From Elymus sibiricus (lineage: Eukaryota; Streptophyta; Magnoliopsida; Poales; Poaceae), in contig CM077672.1 of assembly GCA_039707655.1 (NCBI GenBank), positions 356,358,031-356,422,030 on the forward strand: a stretch of 64,000 bases of DNA, given 5' to 3'. A program made the translations under genes and the position numbers. Positions within the stretch are counted from its first letter, which is position 1, and each line of letters starts with the position of its first letter. Shown piece after piece: positions 19,635-30,618 of the stretch. The notes beneath the pieces were generated by a model. The model did not search any database. It was not told the origin of the DNA and worked only from the letters and a program-made list of their open reading frames with translations.

Positions 19635-19714
19635 CTCCGTCCATCCCAAAATATAAGATTATTTTTGGCAGTATGATAGCGTAAAAAAATATCTTATATT
19701 TTGGGACGGAGGGC
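19635..19714. mobile_element. Short Stowaway MITE
   Basis: CTCCGTCCATCCCAAAATAT faces ATATTTTGGGACGGAGGG; TA precedes the left end. About 80 bp, a near-perfect hairpin. Confidence 0.85.
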
Positions 19715-19763
19715 CTATATTTGAAGATGAATCTTTTTCTTTTTGAGGGATTTTAAGATGAAC

Positions 19764-20058
19764 TTTTTTTGAACATAGTACAGACGCAAGCGCTCATATA
19801 TATGTGTATACACTCATCCCTATGAACGCACACACGCATACCCTATTCCTATAAGCACCTCTGAGAGACTGAGCCGACATATCGTCTTGAGATTGACGGA
19901 GTCACCATAGACGCCTCGTAGTCGACGGGAACGTCTCCTCCCACTGAATGCGTATCGCCAAAAAATCCTGAAATAAATTCAAGAAAATGCGAGCACCGGG
20001 ACTTGAATCCTGATGGGCTGGGGATACCATTGACCTTATAACCATCCAACCACAAGTT
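19764..20058 (-). mobile_element. Au SINE
   Basis: On the minus strand it starts with a tRNA-like head holding a pol III box A-like stretch (GGTTGGATGGTTA) and box B (GGATTCAAGTCCC). The body contains GGAGACGTTCCCGTCGACTA and CTCAGAGGTGCTTATAGG, and the element ends in an A/T run (T7 at 19,764 on the plus strand). This is the Au SINE described from Aegilops umbellulata and common in wheat. I cannot identify its target duplication with certainty. Confidence 0.9.
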
Positions 20059-20164
20059 GAGACTAATTTGATGTTGTAAATGTTTGATTATTTTTTTACT
20101 CCAGAATGACTAGGTGTGCGTCAGATGTTAACAATTTATATATATAAAGTTATACTAGGTGTGC

Positions 20165-20275
20165 GTCAATTAATATGGATCGAAGGGAGTAATATATTTG
20201 GTCAAACTTAAAGATATTTGATTTAGACCAAAAACTAGAACTTCAAATATTTTGAAACAGAGGGAGTACAACACT
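20165..20275. mobile_element. Degenerate Stowaway-like MITE
   Basis: GAAGGGAGTAATATATTTGG at the left and CAAATATTTTGAAACAGAGG at the right look like two decayed ends of a Stowaway family member. The borders are approximate. Confidence 0.45.
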
Positions 20276-20405
20276 TCATGTCATCTTTGGCAAGAGCTCG
20301 CGGCAATGAGCCTTGATCCCTCGGTGGACAACCCGTCAGGCTATAAGACAAGGATTTAAACGTCTGCTCTCGATACGGAATAACCAAACAATTTTGCTTA
20401 GACAA

Positions 20406-20466
20406 TACTCCCTCCGTAAACTATTATAAAAGTGTTTAGATTACTATTTTAATGATCTAAACGTGC
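20406..20466. mobile_element. Half Stowaway MITE
   Basis: ACTCCCTCCGTAAACTATTA is a typical Stowaway left end, followed by a TTTAGAT...ATCTAAA hairpin. The matching right end is missing, so it is truncated. Confidence 0.55.
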
Positions 20467-20636
20467 TAAGTGGTTAGTTTTTCTTCCACACTCGGCTGAT
20501 CTAGTGCCATCACTGCGGGGTGTTCTGCCTACACAATCGAAGGGCGTTGCACCACCGAACCGCACGGACCTCAGGACTCAGGAGGAGGTCCACCGCAAGG
20601 GCAACCTGGACATTCTCGTTGGCCATCTGTGTTGTT

Positions 20637-20662
20637 GTTTTTTTTTTTTTTTTTTTTTTTTT
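20637..20662 (+). repeat. Poly-T tract
   Basis: An uninterrupted T run of about 25 between two copies of GGCCATCTGTGTTGTTG. It could be the tail of a minus-strand retroposon whose short duplication is that flanking word. Confidence 0.6.
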
Positions 20663-21043
20663 GCAGGTGGCCATCTGTGTTGTTGAACGCACCAATCGAT
20701 TGAGACCACATCAAGGGCAAGAAGCTCATCACATTACCGGCCAGCAACAATCACCGTCATAGGTTATGTTTGTAAATAGGGTTTCATTTGCGAAAATTGT
20801 AGCAAAATTTAGTGGAGCTCATATTTGGGGCATACTCTTGTGCTATTATTGTTACATACATGATTTTTTAAGTGATCACTTTTTATTTTGGATACAAACA
20901 ACTATAGTATCTTTTTCATGTTTCCTGCTGAAATGAAAAAAACTGCCAACTGAGATGTGTCACCATATTCTAAGTAGATAATTTATTCTAGTCGTCTACA
21001 CTCTAAATATACACAGCTACAGTTTCTACGTCTTGGCACGGTG

Positions 21044-23605
21044 TCAGACCCCTACCGCCGGTGGTGGGTCGAGGCCGAACGCCGTCAACACGGCCTTCTT
21101 CTGCTGCACCACAATCACCGAGCCCATCTCCAGCGACTCGTCCGACGCGAGGATGTCCCCGATTGGGCCCATCTCCCCGCACTCTAGCCCGGCCAGCAGC
21201 TCTGCCGGCTGCCGCCCGCCGCGCCCTACCACGATCAGCGCGTACGCCCCGGCCATCCTGCGCAGCGCCTCCACCACGTCCGCCGCGCCGCCCACCGCCT
21301 TCTCCACGTATGACGCGAGCTCCTTCGCCACGTACTCGCGTTGGAGCGCCGCCATGCAGCACTCGTCGGGGTCGTCCACCACGACGGACACCTCCCCGTC
21401 GGCGTGATCATCGGCGCGTGCCGTCTGGACGCCGGTGTGGTCGTGTTTGCCGGGCCGTACAAAGCGGATGACGGTCAGGTTGATGGTGTCGTTCTTGGCG
21501 AGGCGGCACGCGAGGGCCACGGCCTCGCGGTCGTCCGGCCCGCCGAGGAAGACAACGGCCACGTGCGTCGGCGCGGCGGCCCGGTCGTCCCGCCAGTTCC
21601 CCAGCGTCTCCTCGCTCGTGGATATCTTCGTAGGTAGCTGGAAGCTGGTGCCGCCTCTCCGGAACGGGCGGTCGGCGAGGATGCCCGTGGTGCACGGGGC
21701 GCGCTCGAGCACGTTCAGGTTGAGCTGGCGGCGGTCCTCCCACCGGCAGAACATCTTGCCGTCGTAGTGCTGCTCCTTGTGGTAGGGCACGATTAGGACG
21801 TCGGCGTGGACCTCCTCCGTGCAGCGCCGGATGGTCTTCAGGTTCGTGACAGGGCCACGGTCGCCTTTGTCGGTCTGCCGGATGACGAGGCCGGTGATGG
21901 AGGCGAACAAATCGACCGTCCAGTTCACCTGCGTGGCGGCGTCGTTCATGCGGTCCCAGTGCTTGTCGCTGTCGAGCTGGACCCGCTCGTGGTAGCGTTT
22001 GGCGCCGCCGGTGCCCGCGCGCTCGTGCTTGCGCGTGGCGTCGTAGAAGTGCAGGACGTGCACGGCCGGCTGCACGGCGGGATTGCTCGCCAGCAACTCG
22101 ACGAGGCTGAGCATCGCCGGCGCGGCGCGCGCGCCGTGCACGCAGGCGAGCATCCGCAGCTCCTCCTCCTGGTCCGGGACCAGCCGCTCCAGCGTCCGGT
22201 GGCCGTTGCACAGGTACGCCTCCCTCTCCCTGCGGTACACGACGGCGAACACTGGCCCGGCGATGACGGTGCTGATCATGCTGCCCATCACCATGGCCAT
22301 GAGCGCCTGCTCCGCCCAAATCCCCTCGGAGCTGGCGAAGCTCATGTCGATCATGTTGACGTGGCCCTTGATGTTAAGGAGGACGCCGAGGCGCGCGGCG
22401 TCCCCGAGCGGCATGTGGAGGAACCTGGCGGCGCCCATGGTGCCGGCGCACTTGCCGATGAGACCGAGGATGGTGAGGAGGACGGCGGGCACGACAACGG
22501 CGCCGGACATGGCGCTAAAGTTGAGCCGCATCCCCATTGTCCCGAAATAGAAGGGCAGGGCCAGCGCGTGCAGCGGGTACGCAAGCGCGTGAGTGACGGT
22601 CCTCGCCACAGGGCCCTCCCTGGGGAACGCCAGCCCCAGCAGGAGGCTCACCGGCATGCCGTCGAAGCCGACGCGCCGCGGGAAGTCGCCGATGTACGAT
22701 ACGGCGATGAGGATGAGCGCCAGCTCCCAGTTCCCGATGCGGTGCCGCCCCGCGTTGCGCCGGTTCATGAACTCCACGGCTGGCCGGAGCAGCGCGAGCG
22801 CGATGCCGACCTTGAAGAGCGCCAGCACGCCGAGCCCGAGCCGCTGGGACGCGCTGTACCCTGGGATCCTTCCGGACGCCAACTTCATGCAGGAGAAGAC
22901 GCCCTCCCCGACGATGCAGATGACGTTGGTGGCGATGGAGGCACCGACGACGAGGCGGCCGGTGGCGGTTGCAGTGAGGCCGAGCTCGGCGGCCATCCGG
23001 GAGACGTCGATGGAGGAGGTGTTGGCGAGCGTGAGCATGAGCACGGCGGCCAGCAGCTCGGGCGAGCGGACGGGGGTGTGCATCATGCTGCCGTACATGC
23101 CCCCCGAGACGAAGGCGGCGAGGAGCAGGCAGGTGGCGACGCTGGCGTAGGTGGCGATGGTGCAGTGGTGCTTGTCGTTCCAGAGCGAGGCGAGGTCGGC
23201 GTCGAGGCCGACGTAGAACATGTAGAAGATGCGCGCCTGGGAGACGTACCACCCGTACGTGTCCTCCACGTTCACCACGTCCACGTGCACGATCACCTCG
23301 TGCAGCCCCAGGCTCCCCACCATGATCCCCGCCTGCATGCATGCAGCCATGGATCAAAGATTCATCATATGCACGGTCATCGGGAGAAGAAGAAGAAGAA
23401 ACATCGTGTGCATGCATGCGTGCAATGGGTGGGTGCGTACGAGGATCTGGGAGATGGCGCTGGGCTGGTTGTGGCGGCGGAGGGAGAGGTGGATGAACTT
23501 GCCGAGGGCGATGACGACGACGGCCTGGAGGACGATGAGGAAGAGGGTGTCCAAGGACACGTTCTGGAGCTCGGTCTCAAGGTCGCAGTCCATGGGTCTC
23601 GCCAT
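21044..23605 (-). CDS. Cation/H+ exchanger, CHX family (CPA2)
   Basis: Two exons on the minus strand: 23,605-23,441 (ATG to a GTACGC donor) and 23,332-21,044 (after a GCATGCAG acceptor), with a 108-bp phase-0 intron. The product is about 817 residues, a normal CHX length. Exon 1 gives the first membrane segment. Exon 2 opens A-G-I-M-V-G-S-L-G-L-H-E, then Y-V-G-L-D-A-D-L and many hydrophobic segments of the Na+/H+ exchanger fold. A soluble tail ends with the CHX signature E-M-G-P-I-G-D-I-L-A-S and V-V-Q-Q. CHX proteins move K+ or other cations against protons in endomembranes or plasma membrane. An upstream in-frame ATG lies at 23,692. No stop or frameshift is visible. The TM6 region has T-N-V where many relatives have an N-D pair. 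Confidence 0.92.
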
Positions 23606-24006
23606 GGCCGCTTGATCAATTCTTCTTCTTCTTTGGTTCCGTCCGGCTCGCTGGCCGGCTCTTCCGTTCGTGGCGCTTGCCGATGATGCCAACGTCGACG
23701 GCGGCGGATGATTGCGCGGCCGTGGTCCTAGCAGAAAATGTCCAGGATCGTCGGAGCCTTCCTGGCTGTTCGTGAGGTTGGTGATCAGTTTGGCAATAGA
23801 TGGTCATGGATGACCATGGCGTTGGCATTGCATGTTCAAAAGAAGAGAAAAGAAGAAGCTTCGTCCTCCATAACTGGGCCTGAAACTGCTACGAGCAGGA
23901 GGAGCCCATGACAACCTGTTCGTACGTATTGATGGGCCCGCCTGCATTACATGGCAGAGGAGAGCCTTTTTATTTTTTTCCAGTTTAGCTGCACATCAGT
24001 CTCCCT

Positions 24007-24025
24007 CAAAAAAAAAAAAAAAAAA
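24007..24025 (+). repeat. Poly-A tract
   Basis: An uninterrupted A run of about 19 after CCTC. Possibly a retroposon tail; no body recognised. Confidence 0.5.
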
Positions 24026-24029
24026 GCTG

Positions 24030-24780
24030 CACGTCAGTCGCCTGAAAACCGAATTTGGGTCGGTCGATTCGTGGAGAGAAGGAAACATGAGGCGCGAGGA
24101 GCATCGACCTCCTCGTCTATCTTAGGGGTGCATGGGGAGGAGCAGCCTCCTTGTCTATCTTAGGGGTGTCGGTGGTGTGCAGGTTCGCTGGAAAATTTCA
24201 GGTGGTTCACCGGTTTAGAGGGATGGTCGGGCCGGGGCGGCGGCAAGCATGGTAGTGGGGAGAGGTTGAGAGGAGGGCGGGGCAGCGAGGCTGGGACCGC
24301 GGGCGGTGGCAGCAGGTGGCGGGAGGAGGAAGAAGACGGGCTGCTGCAGCGATCTGTTTTTCAGAAAACGTTTAGAGGAAGAAGACATAATTTGGGCCGT
24401 TCGTTTTCATCTAACACTTCAAACTGATCCAGGCCAAATCGACTGACCCAAAACGAAATTTTAGTCGATCGGCTCCTAGTCATTCCCTTTATTTTGTTAC
24501 TCCATGTTGTTTTTACTCTTCGTACAAATGAAAATCGATTGTAGTATGTCTTTTCTTCCTTGAGATTATCAATTATGTTTCTTGGTCTGAACGGACGACA
24601 TTGGATGCTAGGCAAGCGCCATGTGTCTAGGTGTTCACCCGATTTTCCGAGCAGGTGCAAGTAAGTCAACCATCCAATTTTTCACTATTTTCCACGCAAG
24701 TTACAAGTCAAGTCAACAGTGAACCATCATTTGACTATAAGTTGAGCTCACGAGATACCACCAAGAAGTAAGTGTTCATA
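24030..24780. other. Unassigned interval
   Basis: Contains a G-rich part (24,180-24,350) and AT-rich DNA. A 23-bp word, CCTCCTCGTCTATCTTAGGG and following bases, occurs twice about 41 bp apart near 24,110 and 24,151. No gene or transposon end recognised. Confidence 0.4.
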
Positions 24781-24787
24781 GGCCATT

Positions 24788-25206
24788 ATGAAACTGTTCA
24801 AGATCTTCGTCGTCCTCGCCATCTTGGTTGTTCTATCCACCTCAAAACCATTGTCCTGGGTTAGTGCACTAGGGAAGCAGCCAAAAAAGCGCCAAAAGTT
24901 GGTATACAAGGGAAACGGATAGGCAAACTGCCTCCGGCGCCAATACCAAACCCGCGTTGGCACCGACGACGAGGGTCAAGGCCACCACATCCACCAGCAA
25001 CACAGAAGAGCAGAATTCAGCTGTTGTGCTCACCACCGCCTCCTTCACCGCCAGCGCAGAAGAGTGGGGAATGGCCGATGCACTTTCCACCGCCTCCACC
25101 AGAAGTGCAGAAGAGGGTAGAGTCGCCGTTGCGCTTCCCGTTGCCTCCACCACCAGTGCAGAACACCCTAGCTCGGCCATTGAGCTCCCGACCACCTCCA
25201 CCATGA
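24788..25206 (+). pseudogene. Small secreted proline-rich protein gene, copy 1 (frameshifted)
   Basis: The ATG at 24,788 begins a clean signal peptide: M-K-L-F-K, a hydrophobic core F-V-V-L-A-I-L-V-V-L and S-T-S. The frame then ends at 24,920 after 44 residues. Compared with copy 2, one base is missing in the A-rich run near 24,887. In the shifted frame the sequence continues as a Pro-rich tail with repeated P-P-P-P and V-Q-K or A-Q-K-S units to TGA at 25,204-25,206. The family is not one I can name; signal peptide plus proline repeats suggests a cell-wall or apoplastic protein. Confidence 0.65.
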
Positions 25207-25399
25207 GCACACATCGCATAGTGGCTCGTGGTTATTAGATCCTTCATTTCCTTCCCAGTCATCGTTATATGCAATTAGATCTTAAGTTTCATATGCATAG
25301 TCTTGGAGAAAGGTGTGATAGCACCCGGGAGCTGAAAAACCACTCTCTTTGCACATTTCCTCAGAATTTTTTGCCAAGGTAATATATCGCATAATCTAG

Positions 25400-25512
25400 C
25401 CTATTTAGTTGGTTTAATTCGTGAAACAAGTTGAACAAATGGGTAATGAATCTTGACATATGAAACTTTATTTGACAAAACAACAACATTGTGCGTACAG
25501 ATGTACGCTAAA
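25400..25512 (+). repeat. Segment duplicated at 48,903-49,020
   Basis: AACAAGTTGAACAAATGGGT and TTTATTTGACAAAAC, with the stretch up to the ACGCTAAAAGGG end, recur with small changes at 48,903-49,020 in the same orientation. The neighbouring word AGCACCCGGGAGCTGAAAAA (about 25,322) recurs there inverted. Confidence 0.75.
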
Positions 25513-25559
25513 AGGGCACAACAATGTTAAGCATACGAAAAGTCAAGATCTAGTTGGCA

Positions 25560-25941
25560 TATAATGGTGAGTGAGGAGAAAATGTAAGCTCCAATGACTG
25601 CACACCGCTCATAATACGTTGCTCATGGTGGACGCGGTGGGGAGCACACTGTCTGAGCTATGCTCTTATGTGCTCTTCTGCGCCGGTGGTGGAGGTGGTG
25701 GTCAGCGCACCGACTGCATTCCACTCTTCTATGTTTGTGGTGGTGGTGTCATTGGCTTTCCAGAGCTCACAGAAGTAGATGGCTTTGGCGCCGGAGGCAT
25801 TTTCCTCTGCCGTTTTACTGGCACACCAACTTTCGGCGCTTTCTTTGGCTGCTTCCCTAGCGCACTAACCCACGATGAAACATTTGAGGTGGACAAAGCA
25901 GCCAAGATTGCCAGGACGACAAAGAGCTTGAACAGTTTCAT
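25560..25941 (-). pseudogene. Small secreted proline-rich protein gene, copy 2 (nonsense mutations)
   Basis: ATG at 25,941 on the minus strand. The frame encodes 70 residues (to TAG at 25,731-25,729): signal peptide M-K-L-F-K-L-F-V-V-L-A-I-L-A-A-L, then W-V-S-A-L-G-K-Q-P-K-K-A-P-K and P-P-P-Q-T. Beyond the stop the reading frame still resembles the proline tail of copy 1 (P-P-P-P-P-P-A-Q-K-S) with further stops, so the original protein was longer. The stop aligns with a Gln codon in copy 1. The two copies point towards each other about 350 bp apart. It may still express a shortened peptide. Confidence 0.65.
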
Positions 25942-26185
25942 ATTGGCCCAAGAACATTTTCTCTCAGCGATGTCTAGTGAGCTCAATTTATAGTGGAGAT
26001 GGCGGTTGACAAATTGACGCGTACAGTTTGCTTGGAAAATGGCGGAAACTTGGACGGTTGACTTGGCTTGCACTTGCTTGGAAAACCCGGTCACGCATTA
26101 ACCCGCCTAGATCAGAGGTCACACTCACACATGGCTTGTCTGGTATCCAATGTCTATCGAAACAGTGAAACATAGTCACGTACTA

Positions 26186-26407
26186 CTACCTTCGTCTTGG
26201 TTTATTGGCCTCCTTTGTATTTTAAGGCAAAATTTGAACATAGATTTAACTACCAAAATGTTAATTAATGTCAAGACAAATTATATCGTTGGATTCGTAT
26301 TTAAATATAGTTTTCGATGATATTATTTTGCTATGTATAACATATATTTTATTAGTTAAAATTATGATCAAAATATGACGGAGACTAATAAAATAGGACG
26401 GAGGTAG
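26186..26407. mobile_element. Stowaway-like MITE, 222 bp
   Basis: CTACCTTCGTCTTGGTTTAT faces ACTAATAAAATAGGACGGAG with GTAG at the end, and TA flanks both sides (26,184-26,185; 26,408-26,409). AT-rich interior, no coding. Confidence 0.8.
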
Positions 26408-26660
26408 TAATCGAGCTGCATTTGCGCGAGGAAGACTAATGGAAAGGAAGAAAGAAAAAGGAAGTTGTCTCTCGCTCGTAATCTTCGGGATGGGATTTCA
26501 TGTTCCAGCTTTTTAATTTGGCGGCGTTGCTTGCAAAACATGCGAGGATATTCTGGGCCACGAGGCTAGCTCGTAACAAGAGTGTGTTTTGCCATATCAA
26601 ATATCCCTGCATTGGCTGTGGCTATGCAATGCTCTGAGCTGTTCAGCTTCGGCACAGATG

Positions 26661-26830
26661 GTTAAGGCATCTCCAACCGCGTACATTAAAATGGACATAC
26701 CAAACGTTTGCACGCACATTCAGACGTTTGTTTAGTTTTAATGTTTAATTGATTTCTTTTAACTTTTTTTAAAAGAGGGAAATATATTAATATCGCGAAG
26801 ATACCAATTATGTCCAGCCTATGCACCAAC
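26661..26830. mobile_element. Possible truncated Harbinger end
   Basis: TTAAGGCATCTCCAACCGCG looks like the TTA duplication plus left end of a PIF/Harbinger element. I see no matching right end. Confidence 0.35.
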
Positions 26831-26841
26831 AAGATGTCTCA

Positions 26842-27177
26842 GAGCATCTCCAATGTATGGAGGCAGTGCAGCCTCTAAGCTGGGCCCCACGTCGATGCCT
26901 CTAAGCAAGGATGAAGTTCCGCAGTGTATAAAGATTTTAACATGCCTCCAAGGTGGAGCCTACCACAAATAAAAAAATCCAACTTACTACCTCCCATCCG
27001 TCTCTTTCCTCCTCTCTTCTTTTCCTTCAATTGTTTATTCACTTGGAGGCTGCCTCTAGTGTTAGAGGCGACGCTAAGCATAGAGGCGGACAAACTAAAG
27101 CGTGTAGTGTATAGAGGCAGACCAGAAATTCTTAGAGGCAGCCTTAGAGGCGCAGAAACATTACACTGTGGATGCCC
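26842..27177. mobile_element. Tourist-like MITE (PIF/Harbinger), 336 bp
   Basis: Left end GAGCATCTCCAATGTATGG; inverse of the right end GGGCATCCACAGTGTAA. TCA flanks both sides (26,839-26,841; 27,178-27,180), fitting the T-N-A target of this group. The body repeats GAGGC words. Confidence 0.75.
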
Positions 27178-27383
27178 TCAAAGACATTCAGAATACACAC
27201 AACCCAAAAAGAAAAAGAAAGAAAGGAAAAAAACAAAGGTCTCGCCATAGTGATCAACTCCTCTCAGCAGTAGCACACGAACAATCACCAAAGACAACAT
27301 CCGGAAAGCATAAAATGTCTTCAAGAGCGACGCTTTCAAAAAGGAAGGACCCTGATAAGTGCCACACGTGTGGCACGAAGCAA

Positions 27384-28463
27384 TTTCGCCCACACGTGTG
27401 GGCTGAAGGAGGTCGGGCCAAACAGACGAGGCTTGCCTGCTCCCCTCCCGTGCTCCCATCTATGCTCCCGCACCGTTAAATTCTCATCCAGCAGCTGCAC
27501 CATTTTCCAGCTAAAAGAAAGCAAACAAAACTCCGTATTCCATCTCAAGCACGTATTTTCTTCTCATCTCCTTCCCTCTTACCTTCCGAAGTTTCGATCG
27601 ACAGCCGATTGCCCAACCCGGCGACCCCGACCAAGCTCCCGTTGCCGCCTTCATCTCCTCCCGTCAGCCGGCCCGTTCTTCCTCCTCTGCCACCGAACGA
27701 AGCTTCCACAACCGCCGAGCTGTAGCACGAGATCGTCGCCTCGATCTCCTCCTGTGGACTTCATGGCGCCCACTCACCGGATACGCTGGCGCCTCGCGCT
27801 TCCACGTCGACCACGAGATCAAGTCTAGGATGGAATATGGAAAAATAGACGCCGTCGTCAACTCCACCAACGAGGTTGCGATTTTCTTCTTGTGACGGAG
27901 GTGGATGTTGCGCGGATTTGATCGATCCCATTAGCCCGTGTAAGAGACAGGGGAAAACAACAGCGGCAAGCTGCGTAGCTCGATTTGTGTGCTCATCCTC
28001 GCTAGCGAGCGGCCGGTGGAGTGGCATGCCGTGAAGTCGTAGCGCAGTTAACGGCGGGAGTGGCATGTGGTGCGACGAGCGGCGGACTGGCAAGATCCGT
28101 CCGTCCCTATACCTTCTGATCAACTAGTCGATTGATGCATGCAGCTTTCGTGTGTTCTTTCTTCCTTGGTGGCATGCCGCATGCGGCAACACCGCAACAC
28201 ATTCCTGTGTGCATCAACATTAAGCTCCGGTTCTTGGTAGCATGATGATTTTGTTCAGCTCGATATTTAGCTTTTGTTTCTACCGCACTGAATCAATGGA
28301 AAAGGATCGTGGGGGGAGGACGTGCCGGCGACGCGGGCCACGACAGAAGGAAATACGGGAGTTTGTTTGCTTTGGTTTTGACTGGAAAAGAATCGGGAGG
28401 GAGGGAAAATGTTGTAGCCGTCGGATGAAGAATGGATGGAAAGGGAGTACGGATCGGAGCACA

Positions 28464-28497
<34 letters not shown>

Positions 28498-28505
28498 CTA
28501 AGCCT
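27384..28505. other. GC-rich gene-like filler within the inverted-repeat element
   Basis: C-rich, exon- or 5'-UTR-like DNA (27,480-27,830) with short frames but no domain I recognise. The ends carry an inverted word, GACGAGGCTTGCCTGC at 27,423 against GACGAGGCTTAGCTGC read backwards from 28,507. It may be a separately inserted or captured fragment. It ends in a 28-base G run. Confidence 0.4.
28467..28494 (+). repeat. Poly-G tract, 28 bases
   Basis: An uninterrupted run of G after ACAGGA. Such length is rare in genomes and prone to sequencing or assembly error. Confidence 0.7.
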
Positions 28506-28559
28506 CGTCCGGGTCAAACGCCCTTCTAGCCACTCATTGTGACACGTCAGCCTTTTTAT

Positions 28560-30603
28560 TGTAGGGGAACGCAGCAGAAAACAAAAAATTTCCGACCTAC
28601 GCACTAGCCCGGGACCACTATGAAGACTGCATACAAGGTTTGATCTTTTCGTTACCGACTCGTAGCGCAGCGGAAATAGAGTCGATGACGATCGGTGGTG
28701 CAGATCCCCGCAGCTAGGCTTTACAACCTCCCAACCGCGAGGATGTACTCCCTCGTCAGCTCACCGGACGGATCGCCTGACAGCCCTTCGGGAGGCCTCT
28801 GAACAGTCCATCGGATAGTCCCACCGGACGGATCCTCGGACAGCCCTTCGGGAGGCCTCTGGACGGTCCCTCGGATAGTCCCACCGGACGGATCCTCGGA
28901 CAGCCCTCCGGGAGGCCTCACGGACAGTAACTCGAACAGCCCTTCGGGATGACCCTCGAACAGCCCCTCGGGCAAAAAGATCGAACCTACGACCTCTCTA
29001 CGGGGTTGCACACATACGGTGTCATCTATCCGGCACGGCTTCGCCGTCCAGAACTAGTTTCCACCGGAACCCAGACAGTCTTTCGGCTCTACGAAACTAT
29101 TTCGCTAGGAGGGAGAGAGAAAGCCAGATCATGCATGGCATTTGTATGTTGAGAAAGAGTGTGTCTTTAGGCAGCCCCCTCCACCCCTATTTATAGGCCA
29201 AGCCCAAGGGTGGCTTCTCCAAGAAGCCAAGGGGAAAATATCAAAAGGCCCTCAAGGTGGCTTCCCCAAGAAGCCACCCAAAAAGCAATTTCACTATTCA
29301 CAGAAACATTTTTCCGCGACCGTTAAATCCGAAAATATTTCTATGGATCTTAGAAAAATTCCAGTACCCACTAAAATGATTTTGGACGCGTTCCGAAACA
29401 ATTCCGGATTAGTGATTTTCATCTGCGAAAAGCAACCAAACCGGTTCCGGCAGCTCCGGAACATTTCCGGTTTTTATCCCGGAAAAATCCCAGAAGTTTC
29501 CAGAACAATTCTGGCACCCTCCAAAAATTTCCAGACGTGTGCCGAAACCAATTTAACTCAATGGTATACCCTGAAACAACTTTTCAGTTTTACCGAAACT
29601 ATTCCGATACTCTCTCTCTGGAACTTTTCCGCTGTCTCTGAAACTTTTCCGGTGACTTTCTCTTAGACTCCCTGTCTAGCATTCAGCAGATAGATGACCC
29701 TTAAGCGTGTGACCCTATAGGTTCGGTGAAGCATAGACATGACCCGGAACACTTTCCGATCAATGATCAACATCGGAGCCGTGGACACCCATATTGACCC
29801 CTATACCCACACGAATGAATATTCAAGTGAACCTCCAGTTGCCGTGTGCTATTCCTGTTGCTTTGCGATATGTTACAAAACCCCGAGGTGAGATTCATCG
29901 GCATCCCCGTGGATCAACAACTTGTCCACTATGCCAGTTACCTCGTTGCCGGTTTTGTTCTCTTTTCTCGTTCCCGTGTTCCGGCATCCCTGTGATCAAA
30001 TCACAATGTGTCTGGCCAGACGATGGTGGATACCGTAACACCGAGAGGGCCCAGAGATATCTCTCCATCGTCGGAGGAGCAAATCCCAATCTTGAGCTAT
30101 CAAGTCCCTTGTCATACTTTCCCATGAACCCGTAAGCCGCCGTAATAGCCACCCAGTTGCGGATGACGTTTAACAAACCCCAAAGTTCATGAAGCAAGCA
30201 TGAAGAAACTCGATACTCTCATGGTTTAAGGAATTATGCAAACATTAACTTTCTCTGTGTTATTAACATTAACTTGTGACGAATGTATCTCATAGCATAA
30301 CATCAATCGGGTCGATTCAACACAAGTGTTCTCCTAACTTTGTGCCCTCAAAGTTGCCAGCATAGGCATGCCCATGATCAGGAAAACAGAACCATCATGG
30401 AACACTTGATCTAGTCTTAGAGGCCAGACTAGGAATACATTTTACCGTTTATTATTCCACACGTGCATATGAGTCTTCCTCCGAGCCTCGTGGTTATTGT
30501 AGATTCGAGAACCATAGCAGTTATAGCATGGAACATAAACATAATTATGAACATGGAGATAAACAATAACATTTAGTATTGCCTCTAGGGCATATCTCCT
30601 ACA
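28560..30603 (-). repeat. Copia 1 3' LTR, 2,044 bp
   Basis: Reads TGTAGGGGAACGCAGCAG to GGGCATATCTCCTACA on the plus strand. It has three 60-bp minisatellite units (GGAGGCCT at about 28,793, 28,853 and 28,913), one fewer than its partner LTR. Confidence 0.92.
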
Positions 30604-30618
30604 GACTCCCACTTGCAC
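30604..30618 (-). promoter_or_regulatory. Copia 1 polypurine tract
   Basis: On the minus strand GTGCAAGTGGGAGTC lies directly before the 3' LTR, the usual purine tract of BARE/Angela-type elements. Confidence 0.75.

Noticed and set aside
21806..23686. 626-codon plus-strand frame opposite the CHX gene
   Set aside because: It is the antisense shadow of GC-rich CHX codons, is full of low-complexity acidic runs, and crosses the CHX intron.
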